Below, one piece after another: positions 62,685 to 64,000 of a stretch of 64,000 nt of DNA. A program made the position numbers and the translations under genes. Where the stretch lies: assembly GCA_031213475.1 (NCBI GenBank), contig JARUPZ010000017.1, forward strand, positions 9,561,587 to 9,625,586. Reading direction: 5' to 3'. Under the pieces are notes generated by a model that did no database searches, had not been told where the DNA came from, and was given only the letters and a program-made list of their open reading frames with translations. How positions within the stretch are numbered: the stretch's first letter is position 1; each line of letters starts with the position of its first letter. The DNA is from Nereocystis luetkeana (Eukaryota > Sar > Phaeophyceae > Laminariales > Laminariaceae).

Positions 62685-62769
62685 CAACGAAACAAACAAA
62701 CAATAAAAAAACTCACAACAAGACAGGAAGAAGAACAAGAAAAAAAAGTACAAACAGTAAGCTGCCACG

Positions 62770-62828
62770 GTTCAGAGCGTATGTCATTCTCCAGCCAATG
62801 CTCGGTCACCGCTATGGATACACACACC
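62770..62828 (-). pseudogene. Exon-3-like relic
   Basis: Minus: GTATCCATAGCGGTGACC, GAGCATTGGCTGGAGAATG, ACATACGCTC. The VTEHWLENDI codons parallel ATQHWLKTDM of exon 3. Confidence 0.4.
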
Positions 62829-62876
62829 CGTCAAAAAAACGAAGTAAAAAAATAGCATTGCTGCCCACGAAACCTC

Positions 62877-62985
62877 TACTACGGTGGACCATAGTTAACA
62901 GGACCTATGGTATGCATAAAAACCTATATATTTCACCATTTTTACTAACAATATTTGGTCCTATCAACTATGGACCCCCGTAATA
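62877..62985. mobile_element. MITE-A copy in a host intron
   Basis: TACTACGGTGGACCATAG to TATGGACCCCCGTAATA, about 40 bp downstream (minus sense) of the exon 2 donor. Confidence 0.88.
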
Positions 62986-63026
62986 GATACAGATTTTGTA
63001 CCCGAGGTGAAAAATTTCCCACAGAC

Positions 63027-63184
63027 CTCGTTTTGAGATCGAGTAGTTCCTTGGTGGCATCCTTGACATCGTCCTCATCCCCTTCCTCCACCACCGTCCG
63101 GGTCCCTCCGGGACTTCGCAGTGTTTTCACGGGAGACGGCGACCCCTCCTCGTGTTTTTTAGACCGGCTCCGGATCAGATAGCT
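63027..63184 (-). CDS. Host gene, exon 2, unidentified protein
   Basis: Acceptor TTGCTTCTCCCCCGCAG before AGCTATCTG. Peptide SYLIRSRSKKHEEGSPSP, VKTLRSPGGTRTVVEEG, DEDDVKDATKELLDLKTR: basic Ser/Arg start, acidic centre, amphipathic end. Donor ACGAG|GTCTGT gives phase 2, which matches exon 3. An alternative donor about 25 bp further (CGG|GTACAA) would give phase 0 and does not fit exon 3. Confidence 0.6.
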
Positions 63185-63564
63185 CTGCGGGGGAGAAGCA
63201 ACAAAAACAAAACAGGCACAAGGAACGACGTCAGTAAAACCCGGCAAGGACAGAAACAACAACAACAAAAACAACAACACTATCAGCAGCAGCACCAGCA
63301 GCAGCAGCAGCAGGACAGCCACGAGAAAATATGGGAGCCACACCCAGCCACAGCACTACACCCAAAAAAGAGAGCAACAGTACCAGCTCCCAACAACCAC
63401 ATACAACATCAACACACCAACATCAACCTCACAGAAAACAGCAGCAACAACAGCGACAACACCGCCACCACTACCACCACCACCACGAAGCCCCTCCTCT
63501 CGGCGCCTCACGCTTGCTGCAACAAAAAAACGCCTGTCCGGTCCGTGAAAACCCGAACTGCTCC

Positions 63565-63645
63565 GTCCCGGCATTGTAAAGATGCCAGGGTCCATGGGCG
63601 TACGACGCCTATGCAAGACATGAGTAATCCCCCCCCCTCCCGTGG
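63565..63645 (+). mobile_element. LINE-B-type 3' end
   Basis: CATTGTAAAGATGCCAGGG, TCCATGGGCGTACGACGCC, GACATGAGTAATCCCCCCCC; C tail. It lies in the host gene's first visible intron in antisense orientation. Confidence 0.5.
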
Positions 63646-63706
63646 ACATCACGCCAAAAAAAAACAATACCGCCTACCAAGTATATCGGAAACCCCAAAA
63701 CCGCAC

Positions 63707-63964
63707 CTTGGCGACAATGGTGTACCGAAGCACCTCATCTGCCGACCCTTCAAAAGACAGCACATTTTGGGTTTCCGAAGTCCTAGGAGGCGGCATTGAT
63801 CCGGGGCCCGCGTCTTCCCCCGCAGCTCTCGCTTGCTGGCTGGTGCGCCGATCGATCGTTGGTTGTTCGATATGAAGGGAAGTAAACATGGACAATGACG
63901 GTTGTAGGCCGGGGGGGAGGGGGAGGACGGGGAAAGAGGTATTAATAGCAGCATTGATCATCGG
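63707..63964 (-). CDS. Host gene, exon 1 of the visible part, unidentified protein
   Basis: Acceptor CCCTTGTTTTCAG before CCGATGATC; donor GCCAAG|GTGCGG; 258 bp, phase 0 at both ends. Peptide includes PMINAAINTSFPVLPLPPGL, SLHIEQPTIDRRTSQQ and TQNVLSFEGSADEVLRYT. An ATG at 63961 could be the start codon if the CAG is not used, but the polypyrimidine/AG context favours an internal exon. No domain is recognised. Confidence 0.5.
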
Positions 63965-64000
63965 CTGAAAACAAGGGGCAACCTTAGCAGGCTCTTCATT

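Larger units (their letters stand above)
61596..63026 (-). other. Host gene intron 2 with exon-like copies, minisatellite and MITE
   Basis: 1.43-kb intron inferred from phase-compatible exons. Contents: four degenerate copies of the exon 3 start, a 32-bp minisatellite, and a MITE-A close to the donor. Confidence 0.5.

Overview
This is a repeat-dominated stretch of a eukaryotic nuclear genome. The signs are GT-AG intron boundaries in the only convincing host gene, tRNA-derived SINEs with A/B boxes and poly-A tails, APE-type LINEs, several MITE families, satellites and TTAGGG-like interstitial tracts. There are no prokaryotic operons, rRNA genes or CRISPR arrays. The lineage cannot be fixed from the window. 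GC-rich, low-complexity frames and many long poly-C/poly-G tracts would suit an algal or other protist genome, but that is only a guess. Most open frames are chance frames across repeats.

Layout. 0-24 kb: fragments of a LINE family (called LINE-A here), SINE-1 and SINE-2 copies, hairpin MITEs of two main families (MITE-A with TA target duplication and TTACGGGG ends; MITE-B with TTAA target and CCCTTTTAG ends), four MITE-D copies across the window, a 480-bp foldback element at 18.8 kb, CAG/CAC repeats at 22.5 kb and an AGCTC-rich satellite at 23.1 kb. 25.1-30.2 kb: the longest LINE-A copy, with intact-looking endonuclease and most of the RT, then in-frame stops. 30.3-48 kb: second satellite locus, more SINEs and MITEs, and a second LINE lineage (LINE-B) whose copies end in poly-C. 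48.8-53.6 kb: two further LINE-A copies in opposite orientations. 54.7-60.5 kb: minisatellites, GC-rich low-complexity DNA and LINE-B ends. 61.4-64 kb: minus-strand host gene fragment with three phase-compatible exons; its large intron holds exon-like duplicates, a 32-bp minisatellite and a MITE-A.

The most interesting signal is a set of micro-insertions at TA dinucleotides, TA-CC(A/T)GG-TA and TA-TTAA-TA. They occur tens of times and can be proved to be insertions because they interrupt otherwise alignable repeat copies (LINE-A, SINE-2, MITE-A, MITE-B, satellite units, tRNA-like units). They look like excision footprints of TA-targeting cut-and-paste transposons. TATTAATA is what a two-base staggered excision of MITE-A (TA|TT...AA|TA) would leave. 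The source of the CCWGG class is not visible. All counts and alignments were made by eye.
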